A stretch of DNA of 64,000 nt. Origin: Onchocerca lupi. Taxonomy: Eukaryota > Nematoda > Chromadorea > Rhabditida > Onchocercidae. Below, one piece after another: positions 1 through 13,309 of this stretch (within the stretch, counting starts at the first letter, position 1; each line of letters begins with the position of its first letter). The translations under genes were made by a program, and so were the position numbers. Where the stretch lies: assembly GCA_028564675.1 (NCBI GenBank), contig JAOVVO010000011.1:124001-188000 (forward strand), written 5' to 3'. The notes below the pieces were generated by a model. It was not told the origin of the DNA. It ran no database searches and saw only the letters and a list, made by a program, of their open reading frames with translations.

Positions 1-79
1 CCAAATTATATAGCCATTGTTCTACTGCCAATAAATCATCGAACAATAAATCCGCAAACACTGCATTACAAGCGTCCAT
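1..79 (-). CDS. Start of an unidentified gene, probable downstream cistron of an operon (runs off the window)
   Basis: A good 3' splice site (TTTTACAG, AG at 114-113) is followed by 33 nt of leader and an ATG at 79. The reading frame is then open to the window edge, beginning MDACNAVFADLLFDDL and continuing to a Trp-Leu-Tyr motif. The acceptor lies about 190 bp beyond the stop codon of the gene at 308-2404 on the same strand. That spacing fits a nematode operon in which the second mRNA is made by spliced-leader trans-splicing. The alternative, that this is an internal exon of the upstream gene, conflicts with the in-frame stop at 308-310. The 26 visible residues are acidic and leucine-rich; no family is recognised. 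Confidence 0.5.
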   Translation of the reverse strand, partial: MDACNAVFADLLFDDLLAVEQWLYNL

Positions 80-307
80 CGAAAGCAGTCGCTGCGTAAT
101 TAATATTGCTTTCTGTAAAAAGTACAAGAACTAAAAGGCTACTAGTTAATGACAATAAATTTGTAAAATCTATAAATGACAAGAAAATAAGTGAATTATA
201 AAATATTCATATCGTGACTACATAATTACTTAAATTAATAAAAAATATCAAAGTGTAATTGACTTAAAAATAGTATAATTAGAAATGTCAAGGCATCACG
301 AAGCATT

Positions 308-2404
308 TTAGTATTTTTCTGTTAGCTCTTCCAGAATACTACCCAAGTATTTTTCTTTCGTTTTGTAGTAATAAATTAACAAATTACAAAGCAGCATTAA
401 TACAAATGTATAATCTGTTTCAATTAGAAAAACGAAATTTAATCTGTTTTAATCAGAAGAACAAAATTTAATTTAAATTGAAAATATAAAAATTGAAATG
501 TTCAAATTGAAGATATAAATTGCAATATGAAATTCCTACAACTTCAAAGGCAATAACATACAATTTTCACTTCCGATGTACCTGAGAGAATAATTTGCAA
601 TAAACAAAACCATAAATATATTAAAACATCTTCATTCAATACAACTGATTCATTAATCGTTCCATGTTGTAAAATTGATCTGGAAAATTTTCGTAATTAA
701 TAACTACACTATAAATTGAAGTATCACTATTAATTTAAGAGATGGCAACAGTTTAATTCATTATATGTATTATTTTAGTATTAATAAATTTGCAATTAAG
801 TAGTAAATCATGATGAAGCGACCATAATAAATAATTACTAGAAAGTAATACTGTACTGAAATAGCAAATGAATAAGATACTTTTAGGAATTAAATTAGTT
901 GCTCTCTAATTCGAATAATCTCGTTAATTTTGTTTTATCTTGCAAATCTGCAAATTTTTCCATAAATGTGCAGAAAACTTAACAGTAATAGGTCCTGAAT
1001 AATCGAATCACTGCCTGACAAACAATTGACTGTAAACGTTACTGATTCCAAAATGATATCACCCATTGGGGTATTGAATAGTATCTGCTCATTGTTATCG
1101 TTAACTTTAAATACCAAAGGATTTTTTTTGTCTACCATATCTAAAGTTTATCATATGAAACAGCAAATATCTGTAATGCAAATAACACGAATGCTGATGA
1201 AAAAATGGTCTAAACATCTCATTAAAAAGAAGCATAAGAAAAGAATCAGAAATGTTGAAGTGATTAATTAATTCCTATTACTTTTTTAAGCAAATTAAAA
1301 AGACACTCGATACATTCCAAAAAAATGTACAATTCTAAATTGACGAATTTGATAATTCTAATAACTATCAGAAGTGAACTATTTTAAATGGTCTAGAAAT
1401 TGAATAGAAGAAAATTCCTTACCTTTCAAAATAAAAACAATTTGTTTCTGCACGAAAAGCACAAAAGATGGTTGTAGAAGTTTAGTAAGCTCAATGATAC
1501 AATCTTGATACAGAATACCAAATTTTCTGTAAACGACCGGTGATGAGAGGACTGAGATAAATCTTCCTATTGTCCACACTATTTGCTCTAAAATTTTAAG
1601 TTCAGAAGAATTTTTTTAAACTGTTAGGTTAAGACTTAAATTGATAAATTAACAAACCGTCCGATATTACATTCGTAGCTTGTGAGTTCCGGTCGACAGC
1701 ACAATAGATTTCCAATAAATCTGGGAAATGAGTCAGATATTCTACATTATCACCATCTAATATACTTTGGCGTAACTTCTCACTGAATTCTTCCGCAACT
1801 ATTTTGTAAAGCATATAAACATCATTTGGAGAGCTGAAATTAACAACAACTTCATGATAGAAAATATAAGTTAAGCGGAAAATTTTTTTATAAATATAAT
1901 TTGTGAAACGAATAGTGAAGCAAGTTATCAATTAAAGAAATGATAAAACGACTTATAAATTTAGGGTCACGAGAAAAATTGCACGGAGTTACTTGGGCCC
2001 ATTTCCATGGCTATAGTAGCTTATGTAAATGCTTACATGAATTTACACTGAATACTTTAATGGAAATAAAATGGTAGTAAAGTTCAAGGACGAACAATGG
2101 TTGATGGCTATGAAAAAAATGAATATCAGTGATGGCGTAACAGTTCTACAAGAACAAATAAGATTCATTTCCCAAAATTTATTATTCCAAATTATTTCGA
2201 AAATTCAAAACTTCTCAAATATCTTGTTACTTAATATGCTGTAAAAATAACATACAAATGTGCGGAAAAGTTCCTTTCATTAGCGAATGGTCTAAGTTGT
2301 TCCAGATTTTCCAACAATATATCAATATATTCAAATCCTTCTTTCTCCGATTGCAATTCTTGCTGTTGTTGTTGCTGCTGATTTGACTGCCCATTTAACT
2401 CCAT
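308..2404 (-). CDS. Unidentified protein, about 252 aa, five exons
   Basis: Exons, from the 5' end: 2256-2404, 1658-1833, 1423-1587, about 979-1140 and 308-414. They join in phase to 759 nt with a TAA stop. A TTGCAG acceptor 7 nt before the ATG suggests trans-splicing. The N-terminus carries a run of seven Gln. The rest is leucine-rich and probably helical, for example FEYIDILLENLEQL, VYMLYKIVAEEFSEKL and the C-terminal GSILEELTEKY. This could fit an ARM/HEAT-like fold, but no family is recognised. The donor of exon 4 is uncertain: GTTTTC at 978 keeps phase, whereas GTTAAG at 983 would need an extra small exon. The consistent phases and codon-like composition support a real gene. Confidence 0.62.
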
Positions 2405-3890
2405 ATAAATCCTGCAATCTTTTTATTTTTTCACATAAATTTCGAAAATTTTTAATTCTAAAATATTTGAAAAAGATTTCCGCAGATCTGAAATTAATCA
2501 ACGAATTAATCTTTGAAACTTCTTTAACCCAAATTTTCTACTATATCTATTAATTTGTTTTATTATCGCAATCAAATATCGTTTTAGCATCAAAAAACTA
2601 AAATATTCGCCAAAAATCTGATAAACATCAAGATATATATCTATCAAAACTTAATCTAACAATCACACACAATTCGTTTATTGTTTCAAAGCTGTAGCAA
2701 ATAGGCCACCCTCATTGTTGGTTATTGACTGATTGCGACCAAAGGTCAATCCAAAGGTCAATCCCCATGGACTGACTGATTGCGACCAAAGGTCAATCTC
2801 CACGATATCCCGGAGAAGATCGAAGGAAAAGGAACAACGCGAGGAAGTGTATCCTTCCAATCACTTCAAATTTTAAATCACCGGGCTTTTTTGTCGCAAC
2901 ATGAGCATTGACCCGGTGAGGAATATTTGAAATGCAAGAAGGCGCATTAATTAATGCGTGCAATTAATTTGAGGGCATGCAACTGATTGGAAAGTGATGT
3001 ATGTATATCTGAGGCGTTGATAACACATCATTGATAATAGCATGATAATCACAACAGCTCTTATCAACTTCCATAAAGTATTGCTTCAAATGTTCATTTT
3101 ATTCGATTTATTAAAAAATTTAAATTTATTTGAAATTCAAATAATTTATAAAAAATCATTCAATTTTTGAAACTATACAATATATCAAGAAAAAATATTT
3201 TAATTTTTTTTTTCTTTTTTTGAAGATTCCAAAACTTGTAAATTGTCAATGAATTACAAAAATCGTGCAATAATTGTTGTCATCGATTGTATGTGCTTGA
3301 CATACATTCTCTTGATAAATAATTTATCTGAATAGTTAGTTATCCTTGAAGAGCACTTTTATAAGTTGCCATTCCGGACTTGATTACTTTTTCTATTATT
3401 TACTTTATTTAATTTATTTACCTATTTTGATCAATGAAAGGTAAAGATGATACTTTTATCTTTTACTATGGCTCGATTGATGATACTTACCTTTCAGGTA
3501 AATTATATTTAGTCCTCAATTGCTTTTTCTCATCTATTCTTTCTCTTTTTTTTTAATTTTTAAATTCGGAATTATTAACCGAGAGATGAAGCAAGTGGTT
3601 GGAATAAAATAAATGGTTAACGAATGGCGGTTTTCGGTTCTCTGATTTGATCTGTTCATCGAAATTTTAGTAGACTGCCATTTTAGCATAGTATTTTATT
3701 AATATGATCAAAAATTAATATTTTATTAATATAATCAAGAAAAAAATTGGATTTTTTAGTTTGTTGAAAATTTTTTGGAATATTTTCTTTTCGATCTAAA
3801 TATCTAAAATATAAACTTATGAAGTTGATAGTAGTAGTAGAATGCTAATTACAAGATTAATTATCGCACAATTTTTAGTAATCTTGCAAA
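2405..3890. other. Intergenic region between divergent genes, with AGGTCA-type repeats
   Basis: No exon is supportable here. Between about 2690 and 3060 the DNA is less AT-rich than its surroundings. It holds a 25-bp direct repeat with AGGTCA motifs and a short perfect stem (TCACCGGG at 2878-2885 with CCCGGTGA at 2922-2929). The rest is AT-rich sequence with poly-T tracts. Confidence 0.5.
2727..2798 (+). repeat. 25-bp direct repeat carrying three AGGTCA half-sites
   Basis: GACTGATTGCGACCAAAGGT and the next five bases occur at 2727-2751 and again, identically, at 2774-2798. A further CAAAGGTCAATCC copy lies between them, so three AAAGGTCA elements fall within about 55 bp. AGGTCA is the half-site bound by many nuclear hormone receptors. 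A regulatory role is inference only. Confidence 0.6.
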
Positions 3891-4693
3891 ATGTTCCCGT
3901 ACATATCATCAATTTTGTTGATGTTTACAATTTCAAAATTTTCAACAGCACAATTTATTTCACCATTCGGAGCATTTGGTGCATTTGCAACACCACCTGG
4001 CTTATTGAATCGTAAGTTAAATGTGTCGCACTTTTTGCTTATTAATTTATTTATTTTTTAAATTGATAATACATAAATATAAGATTAATTATCTATTGAT
4101 ATATCTGTTGATTTGTTTATCAAATAAACAATAACTACAGTAATTGATCCATCTGTTGATCTGCTTATCAAATAAACAGTAGTTCTAACGCTAATCACTT
4201 ATTGATGTATCTATTGATTTGCTTAAACAATAACTGTAATAATTGATGCATCTGTTTATTTGCTTATCAAATAAACAAAAGCTTTAAGGCTAATCACTCA
4301 TTGGTATATCCATTGATTAGCTTATCAAATAAACAATAACTAAGGGACTGTTTAGAGGTGCGATATTTTATCATTGATAAACATTGCAAATGAGGAATTA
4401 ATTAAAATCATTACAATTGATCCAAATGTTTTATAGCATATTTCGGACCAGTTGGTGGTCTTGGTTTGGCAATGGGTTATAATCCAATGCTGATGTCCAA
4501 TATGGGTATGAATTTGTTTGCTAATCCATATTTCCCAAATCCTCATGCATCATTGGCTTTCACGAATAATGGTAACTCTTTCGGTTATGGTACTCAAAAA
4601 TATGGTTCATCGACTTATTCAAGAAAACAATTTATGCCAAGTATCTCATTTATACCATATAATTACCTTGATATAAGATCATTATACAAATAG
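3891..4693 (+). CDS. Small secreted Gly/Phe/Asn/Tyr-rich protein, 125 aa
   Basis: Exon 1 is 3891-4011 (donor GTAAGT) and exon 2 is 4437-4693 (acceptor TTTTATAG). The phase-1 join gives 378 nt ending in TAG. Residues 1 to about 20 form a signal peptide (MFPYISSILLMFTISKFSTA). The mature protein is low-complexity: FGAFGAFATPPG, a GPVGGLGLAMGYNPML segment, then Asn/Pro/Phe-rich sequence. There are no cysteines and no known domain. A TTTTTAG acceptor 13 nt before the ATG fits trans-splicing. Such proteins are often cuticle, eggshell or secretory products in nematodes, but nothing here fixes the role. A possible alternative last exon lies at 4839-4894. Confidence 0.7.
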
Positions 4694-4838
4694 AACAATA
4701 GCATGACACTTATTGATTCTAATTAACCATATTGTTTAAGTTTAATGATTGATGACAAGGTCAAAGTTAAAAATTAAACAGATTTCTAGAATCTTATTTT
4801 CGAATTCTCAGTGAGCTTCAGCGTTACCAATTTTATAG

Positions 4839-4894
4839 GTTATGGTTGTTTGAATCGATATGGTTGTGGTTTTGGTTTTCAGAAGAAGCAATAG
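4839..4894 (+). CDS. Possible alternative 3' exon of the Gly-rich secreted protein
   Basis: If a GTATCT donor at 4641 inside exon 2 is used, a 198-nt intron ends at TTTTATAG (4831-4838). The frame then continues as SYGCLNRYGCGFGFQKKQ and stops at 4892-4894. The peptide keeps the Gly/Tyr/Phe bias of the gene and adds two Cys and a basic tail, which is why it does not look like random downstream sequence. Confidence 0.4.
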
Positions 4895-5649
4895 AATTCA
4901 TATTTCAAACATTTCATAGATTTAATTTATAACTATTTAACATTTCCCTATTATGATTCTGAAATTAATTGAATTGAAAGATAGTATATCAAAAAAGGTA
5001 AATTATCCGCGAAACATCATGAAATTGCATACTTATTCAGAATATGATAAATACATTATTTTGATAAATAAATTATGATAAATACATTATTTCGATATGA
5101 CAGCATGGCAACTGTTACATCATTAGTTTCTTGTACTAATGCCAACAAATTTACTGATAACAATAATATCCAACCTGTAAAACACTTTTTTTGATATTAT
5201 GTAAACTATTTTCCGTGAAGCTAACCTAAAAATCGAATAAAATTAAGGAATATCTAAAGTAGAAAGAGGAAATCCTGAAAACCGGATGAGGTTGAAAGAT
5301 ATGTAAAATAGAATGCAAAAGGTAACAGACAGCCCAGATGTTTATTTATGTCAAAATTGTCCAGTTAGGTATTCCGGCATAGTACTTCCATTAGTGATAA
5401 CACAAGATATGAGCCTCCTTATCAGTCCGTTCGTTTAAAGGTCAAATTTTAGACTGCCCTTTAAATGAAACATTCGAATACTTTCTGCTCCAACATTTTA
5501 TGATTATTATCAATCTTATCATTCTACAGCAATCTGTTCGGGTTAAATTCAATTGGAAATCCTAGCCCGGGATTGTCATTAATAAAAATAATTTGACTAT
5601 ACCAATTTTTTGATCGTTGCTTAGAGAAAATGAGATAGAAAAAGAAACT

Positions 5650-5682
<33 letters not shown>

Positions 5683-7159
5683 AACAAATTAATCAATACG
5701 TTGTAATTTTATTTATTACATATTTCCAACTATGGAAAAAAAAAATGAAATGTATATTATAATAGATAAGAAAACCTACCGGAAATTGAAACAAACGATT
5801 GGTACTACGAAATGAACTTCACTTCAAAAAAACATATTCCTTGCAAAATTGATTTTTCAAATATCAAAACAAATTCTTTCTTTTCTTCTCTTTTCCTTCA
5901 AATTGATAGCTGTTTTCAAAAGTTTTACTGGAAGCAGTCATTTCGTGACATTCCAATTAATTTTTCGTCCTTTTTTTTTTACAATAAATTACGCATTTTT
6001 AAAATATTTTCGAATATCTTGTCGGTATAAATAAAAAAGTAATTTGCTTTTTGAATTTGCAAAATTAACCAAAGATTTCTTAAGAACATTTCATAATAAT
6101 TAAATCGATCAATTATGATTCGATCAAGCGAAGCCTGTTTGTCGAAATAAGCATTTGCTGGACAGAATGTTGAGTAATAACAATAAGCCAATAAATTTAA
6201 TTAAACATTCGGGATTATTTACTCTTGTCAAATTTTACCGAATTTTAGCAGACTTATACCGTCAATCTCATAACTAAATCTTTCATTGTCGAAAAAATCA
6301 AAATTTAGTTTTATTTATAAAATCAAACGAAAATTTACATTTTTGCTTACTGGATGAATTAAATTTATATGTTCACATTTTCATTATATCACGTATATTT
6401 CCGTAATAAATGGGAAATCTGAAATGACTTAAATTGAACAACTTGTAAACTCTTAAAAATAGCACATGTAAATCAAAGGAAAGATTACTCAAAAAACTTT
6501 TTTATCACTGACAAAATCGATTTGCTCTAAGATTTAATGCTAAAAACATGGATTTATACTATGATTATTATAGACTGTTTACTATTCCACCACTAAATAT
6601 CAAAATCGTAATTATTTGGTTAATTGAATAAAAATTACCTGATGTTCTATTTAGCAACATCATTTAAGATACAAATCTATGCAAATTATATCGAAATACT
6701 AAACATTCCAATAAGTCAAATTTCAACTATAAATTTCGTGCCGCAGGATTTAATTCTTTTCAACTAAGATTAATTAACTTTTTCTGTTTAATGAAAACAT
6801 TTATTTAATCTTTCACAATTTAAACTGTTTCTGACTGAAAATAATGGACCAAAAATACATTACTATCTTCAAAAATTTTATTAATATAAATACATCAACT
6901 TCATCGAAACTGCATTATAAGATCAAATCAACTGATAATAAATTTTTCCAAACATAATGCTAAAATATACATCATTTCATATTTGTCTTCAAAAACTATG
7001 AAGTAATTGCACAGTATTAATCACACTCTATTTTTCATATATTCAAAAGAAGTGGAGATGAAATCGAGCGAATTTACATTAGCAAATCAATACCCGAGCT
7101 ACATTTTAAAAAGTCGTAACAATTTGAAAAGCATTCTTTATGTCCAAAGTTTATAATAA
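4895..7159. other. No supportable gene; AT-rich, with an A30 tract and weak exon-like fragments
   Basis: A homopolymer A tract lies at about 5650-5680. On the minus strand, short open pieces around 6131-6191 and 6255-6300 (the latter followed by a GTATAAGT-like donor) have protein-like composition. I could not chain them in phase to anything, and no family is recognised. Confidence 0.4.
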
Positions 7160-9497
7160 TTAACTGGTATCATTCTGTAATTTCATTTCGTACCTCAGCA
7201 ATTGCTGCATAAAACCTGGATTTGGGCCGACTGAAAATAAAGAATAAGTTTAAATACTAATTTGTGCAAACAAAAAATAAATTTAAAAATTATTTAAGTT
7301 TGATTTACTAACACAGCTTTTCAGTTCAGATATTTGAAGTCAAAATTTTAAAATTAAAAAAAAACAACTCTGAACAGAAAAGAATAAATACTCTTCCATA
7401 TAACTATTATAAAAACATTCTTAGTTTTTTTTCAATTTCAAAAAACTTGAATGCAAAATTCACTAAATGAAAGGATCGTTTGATCCTATATAATACTGGA
7501 ATAATAATCGGATTCCAAATCTTAAACAGTTTTTTTCCGTCAATACCTGCTTCTAGCAGTTAGAAAATAGTTAATAAAATCAATATAAATTTAGACAACC
7601 TTTTCTTATCGTATTAACATGTTCTAGAGCTTCTCGCAATGTCATTTTATTGTATCGCATTATATATGACAGAACAATGGTAGCTGATCGCGATACACCA
7701 GCATTACAATGTACAAGAACCTGGAAAACTTTCTTATGAAATTGAAGTTATTTTGAAACCTCTAGTGTTTTCAGAAAAAAAACTTTACTTATTGATGATT
7801 GGAAATATCCAACTCTAAAACCAAAAGAAACGTTAGTTATTAATGATTGGAAATATTTAACTCTAGAACCAATATATCTCCTAAAATTGGAAAAATTTGT
7901 TGAAAAAAAGAACTACTTATTGCGATGCAGAATAATCAAAATTTTAAATTTAAATTACTACCCAAACTACAATCACAGCATAATTTACAACGACTTTTGG
8001 TTACAAAAACCCATATCTTAAATAAAGCAACTCACATTTCCACCACTTTCTACTGCCTCATTCATAAACTCATGGCATTTATCAAAATGCTTCTCCAGAT
8101 CAGTCCAGGGCAAATCTAATACATCGAATGTGAGATATTTAATTGTGCCCAAGAAAATATTTTTTACACCGGTCGCACAATTGATTATATGTGTGATATT
8201 ATGCGCCATGAGAATATCATAATCGTGTGCTACATCTTGACTTCCTACAATAGTACCAATTAATATATCTCTAAACATTGTTGAAACATGCAATGTTTTA
8301 CTGAAAATCAGGCAGTAAATTTTGCAGATGAACAACAATAACAACATTAATCGCAATATAACAAATTAGAAAAAGTATCTCAGAGAATTTTTTTAATTTC
8401 AGTTAAGATCAAAAATCATTATTTTGAAATGTCCGGCATCCTACGCAAAAGATATATATTGATTAAACCAATACATGTCCCTGTTTCTTTTTCATTTATA
8501 TATTTTTATTCATCCGTTCAAAGAACTCATCACAGTTTTCTCAGATAATAACAGAAAAACTTCCACAATTTTCTCCGGTTATAAGAAAGAATGAAAATGA
8601 CTGTCCTGACTTTCGTGAGAAAAATATAATGGATTGCAGAAAAATTATCCTAGTGATGATTATAACAACTACAAAGCATAACATTTTCGAAATGACATCA
8701 ATTTTCATTAAAGATTGGGGTTAATAGTCTATAAATAGATGAAAATTATACGAAAAATATTCTGAATATTGTATATACCAAGATAGATTCCCTTTGCTAC
8801 ATTCGCCATCTGTAGATCAGGTTTCAAATCCAGCACATAACCCAAATTCTGCCGATATGATCGTTTTTTTAGCTGTCTATTCGACAATGAAATATGATTT
8901 GCAGCTTCCGAACATGTTTTTTGTGAACCATTTAAATTACTCTTTTTATTAAAAGTAATTTCATATTCTTGCACCTCTTTTTTGCTATCACCACTATCAG
9001 TTCGACTTTCATCATCTTCATCTACACACACAAATTCGCCCTTACTTGAACGCCTTTCTTTCGCTACTCTACCATCTTCCATTGTCACTCTGAAAATGAA
9101 TGAATAACATACCAAAACTGCTTGTAAAACAAGGAAGTAAGACTATCTAAATAAGACTAAGTTAGAAGTTTTGGTCCGCGCTAAGCGTAAATATAATGTA
9201 ATATAAGATCACATACAAAATCATCGGAGCCAAGTCAACAAGTAATCAAAATAAATTGAGATAGAATAGTTTGGTGTCTAACGTATTTGACGTTTTTGAA
9301 AGTCAATGTGCACATATTATTATAACCGAATTATTTTTATGATCATTAATGAAATTCAATAATTTTCCTATCAGATAGCTGAAAAATCTACTTTTTAAGC
9401 TATATTATGGGAACATGAAAAAGAAATGGAAAACTCGCGTAGTTTCAACAGTTTTCAGATCTTCTCGCGCTTTACGTATTTTCTCCAGGATCGACAT
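7160..9497 (-). CDS. Dual-specificity protein phosphatase, DUSP19-like, 256 aa
   Basis: Exons: 9439-9497, 8779-9089, 8036-8244, 7600-7720 and 7160-7230 (TAA). They total 771 nt with consistent phases. The catalytic loop HCNAGVSRSA (Cys198, Arg204) fits the HCxxGxxR signature, and Asp167 in VLDLPWTD is the likely general acid. Pieces such as YLGSQDVAHDYDIL, THIINCATGV and VLVHCNAGVSR closely match vertebrate DUSP19, a phosphatase of the MKK7/JNK pathway. The C-terminal NPGFMQQLLRYE also matches. The first intron appears to use a GC donor (GCGAGT). With it, the N-terminus resembles that of DUSP19. If it is wrong, the ATG at 9082 gives 234 aa with an intact domain. A TTCCAG acceptor lies 38 nt before the first ATG. 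The protein is about 40 aa longer than human DUSP19, mostly in a Ser/Glu-rich N-terminal linker. Confidence 0.9.
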
Positions 9498-12400
9498 TTT
9501 TTTAAAATATTTTCCCCCTTCAGTCTGACGATGACCTGGAATTGTGACAATTCCCAAAAAATATGTAAATAAGTAAATTGAACGAAACAACACACAAAAT
9601 AAGAGTGATAATAAGTTGCAATAAGAGAAGTACAACAACATAATTAACAATCAAAAAAAAAAAAAAAAAAATGGAAGGTGAAACGAACAAAAACAAAAAA
9701 TCTAAAAATCGTAAAATATATACGAATCAACCAAGCAACAATTTCTTTCTTTGGTTAGTGTTTTAAAAAAAGTCATAATTCAATAACGCTACTAGCAAAA
9801 GTTCACTGGGCAAAATTGAGCAAATTTGGAAAAAAAAAAAAGAATATTAAGTTTTTAAACATATTAAAACAAAAAAACAATGCTAGTTTTTGACTCTCTT
9901 AAAGGTAAGGATAATTAAAAATATCAAAATTCTTCAGCAAATTTGAATGTGAAATCCATTTAAATGTGAAATCCGTAGGTGTAAAAAATCACTTGAATAT
10001 AATTTATTTCAAAATTCAGTAATTAATGGAATTTCTTGGGAGCATTTTCTGACAAAATATTCCAGTTATTGCAATTTTCCTTTTCAAAAAATTACATTTG
10101 AAGGATGATAGAAAGATTAGAGGGAATTTTATGAAAATTTTTGTAAAAAAAAAAAAAGAAGAAAATGTACGGCTGAAAGCAAAGCTAATGAGATCGATTT
10201 TCAGTCTGGAAAAAAAGAATTGTCAAAATTTTGTCACAACTATCCGGGAAAAGAATAAAAAGAAGCACAGTTAAGCAATGGGAGGAACATGTAGCTGAAA
10301 GAAAATATGAGCAAAGGAAAGGAAACAAAAAAGGACGAGAAAAGAAATGATAAATGGTTCTAATCCTAAATGCTATATTATTACGTAGAAAGTATATCAT
10401 TTCATAACAAATAATGAGAGATCATACTATTTCATCTAAAACTAGAATTATCACAAAATAAAACCTCAAATCTATGAACTGTACAACTCTAGACATATCC
10501 TCCAAATCCCTAAAATTATCTGGTACCAATTTTTCTCCTTTTAATATTACATTTTTTTTCCGGAATTTTTTTTTTTCAAGGAATTTTTAATTTTTTTCTT
10601 TATTTTTCTTTCGATATTGCCATAGCTGTATTTATTCAAATGAAACAAAATATTTCATTCCCTTCATAGATAATATCAAAAGTAAATAGAAAACTCATTG
10701 TTTATTCCTTCCACTGTGTATCTTCGATGAAAATCGACCCTTCCGCTACTTCAAATTATGATGACACAACTGTTAACCAATTGATAAAACTTAAAGCATT
10801 GATTAAATACGGTCCGTAAATATTGAGCATCTTTAGCTATCAATCCTCTATGACATGTAGCTGGATTATCGTTTAATAATAAAAAAAGAAATAAACCGTA
10901 AAAAAAAAATCCCGAAAAAAATGGAATGACTGAAAGAAGAAAAGTTGGTACTAGATAATTTTAGGAATGCGAAGAATATGTCTAGAATTGAACACAGTTT
11001 ATAGATTTGAGATTTTATTTTGTGATAATTTTCGTTTTTGACTTTTAATTAGACAAATGGATGCAGGTAAGATTTGATGAAAAATTTTATTTTAATTTAA
11101 AATTAAATTTGAAATTTTTTAAATTAATAAACTAATTGATTTATCTTAATGGCATTATATACTCTTGCCATTGATTGTGCTTTCATTATTTTCCATCAGC
11201 CAATCAAAAATTTACGTATCCTTTCCACCTTTTCTCAACCTGTCCTTTTCATAAAGAATATTTACATTTTAATGGTTTTTTTTTTTTTTTTTTTCTCAGT
11301 ACAGCAATGAATCATAACCCATTAATCGTTTTTATAAGTTTGAATGCTTAGGGACTAGTTTTTACTAGCAAAGAACGATTAAATTTGAATCATCGTTTCC
11401 TGTAAAAATTGCTAAAATGATATAAAATTTGAAGATTTCTTTTTTTTTTTTTTTTTTTTTCAGCAATAAATTCTATTTTCAGAATTTTGATTTTAATATT
11501 ATAAATTATTCCTTTTTAATTTAAATATATTTGTTGCAATCTTTCAAATTTATTTAATTTCATAAATTAGATAAATTATTCAAGAACAAATATTACTAGA
11601 AAACAATAAAATCATAATAATCGAAACAATGAGTATAAAATTTAAAAAAAAAAAATGAAAATGAGTTGAAAAGAGAGGAATAATAAAAGAAATATTACCA
11701 AATGATCAATACCAATCTGTAAAATTGGTCGAGAATGTTTCAAAGCAGACGATTTGAATTATTTCTGATTCATTCAAAAACTTAATCTTCTAAAGAAATA
11801 AAAAATTAGCAATTCAAAGAAGTTAAAAAAAAAGAAAAAAAAGAAAGAAAGAAAGAAATAGAAACGTTTTTGTGCCATTCTATAATCGATGTGAAACTTG
11901 TTTGATCGATGATCAAGTTGCATTATCATATTTATGTTCTAATTTTATACTTCTTTTGCAAAATTAAATTTTTTTTTAATTTTTAATTTTTTTATTATTA
12001 CATCAGGAATACAATTGTAAGGAAATGTTTAACTTTTTATTTTGAATTTTTAATGAAATTTTAAAAATTTTATTATCTTTTTCATACTTTAGTAAGGTTT
12101 CAAAGTTTTTACAATTTAGTTTGAACTTTTATGAAATTCTAAAGCTTTTTTACTAATTATTTTGAATTAAAAACAAATCAAATATAAGTGCAAATATATT
12201 TTTAGACTTAAATAAATGTAAAACATAAATATTAGTACTTATTTGATTCAGCAAAATTTAATAAATGAACAAAAGGATTTTTATCATGACGAATTTTTCA
12301 AACAAAAAAAAAAAAAAAAAAAAAAAAAAAACAAACAAGCAAAAAATTATTTAACTTCTTTCAGACTATTACGAATATTGGAATTGCTGATTCATCGATA

Positions 12401-13275
12401 CCGTAGTAAATTGAAATTTCTTTTTTTTTATTGATTTACTGATACTGTACTTCTCTGTTGATGTGTTGGTACCATATTCTTTTACTGATTCATCAATATC
12501 GTATTTTCTTGCTGATCCGTTAGTACTGTAATAGATCAGGATTTCTTCTTATTGTTCTTTATCACTGGTTGCAATCATTGATGCTTGTTAAAAAGTTCTA
12601 GCAATGATTTGTTGTAATGATGTAATTGAAGAGTTTTTTTTTTTTTTTAAATTTTTGAATTTCAAAAATTTTTGAAATTCTTGCACTAATGTTATTAGCA
12701 AAGATATTATTACAATAGAGATTATCGCTGTAACTTTCCAGTAAATATAAATGAATAAAAGAAGAAATTTATTCTATTTATTCTCTTTTTTTTTTTATTT
12801 TATTGTTAAATATTATTTAATAAAATTTCTAAAAAATATTTCAAAAATTTTTGAAAAAAAGAATTTCAAATACTGTCTTATTGTGTTAAAATGTTATTTT
12901 GATATAAATAAATTTATCAACATACATACATATATCATAATGTTTATATCAACGAAAAGAACAAATGGAATATTTTTGAAAATTAATCATTGATAATTTG
13001 CGTTACTCATAAATTGTCTAATAGAATTAACGAAAAATTTTTTCAAACAAGTTTCTCGTTTAAAATGAATCAATCATACGAATGTTCGATGTTAGAACAA
13101 AGATTCATCGTTTTGGAACAGTTGTGTGATGGCGAAAAAAGCGAAATTTTCGCACATTGCGAAGGAAGGACAAATGAAATTGTTTATTTCAAAAAAAAAA
13201 AAAAGAAAAAAAAACACCAATTTCTTATCATTTCGTACTACTATTTAGTAAAAATTTCACTGAGAATTTTTTTTT

Positions 13276-13309
<34 letters not shown>

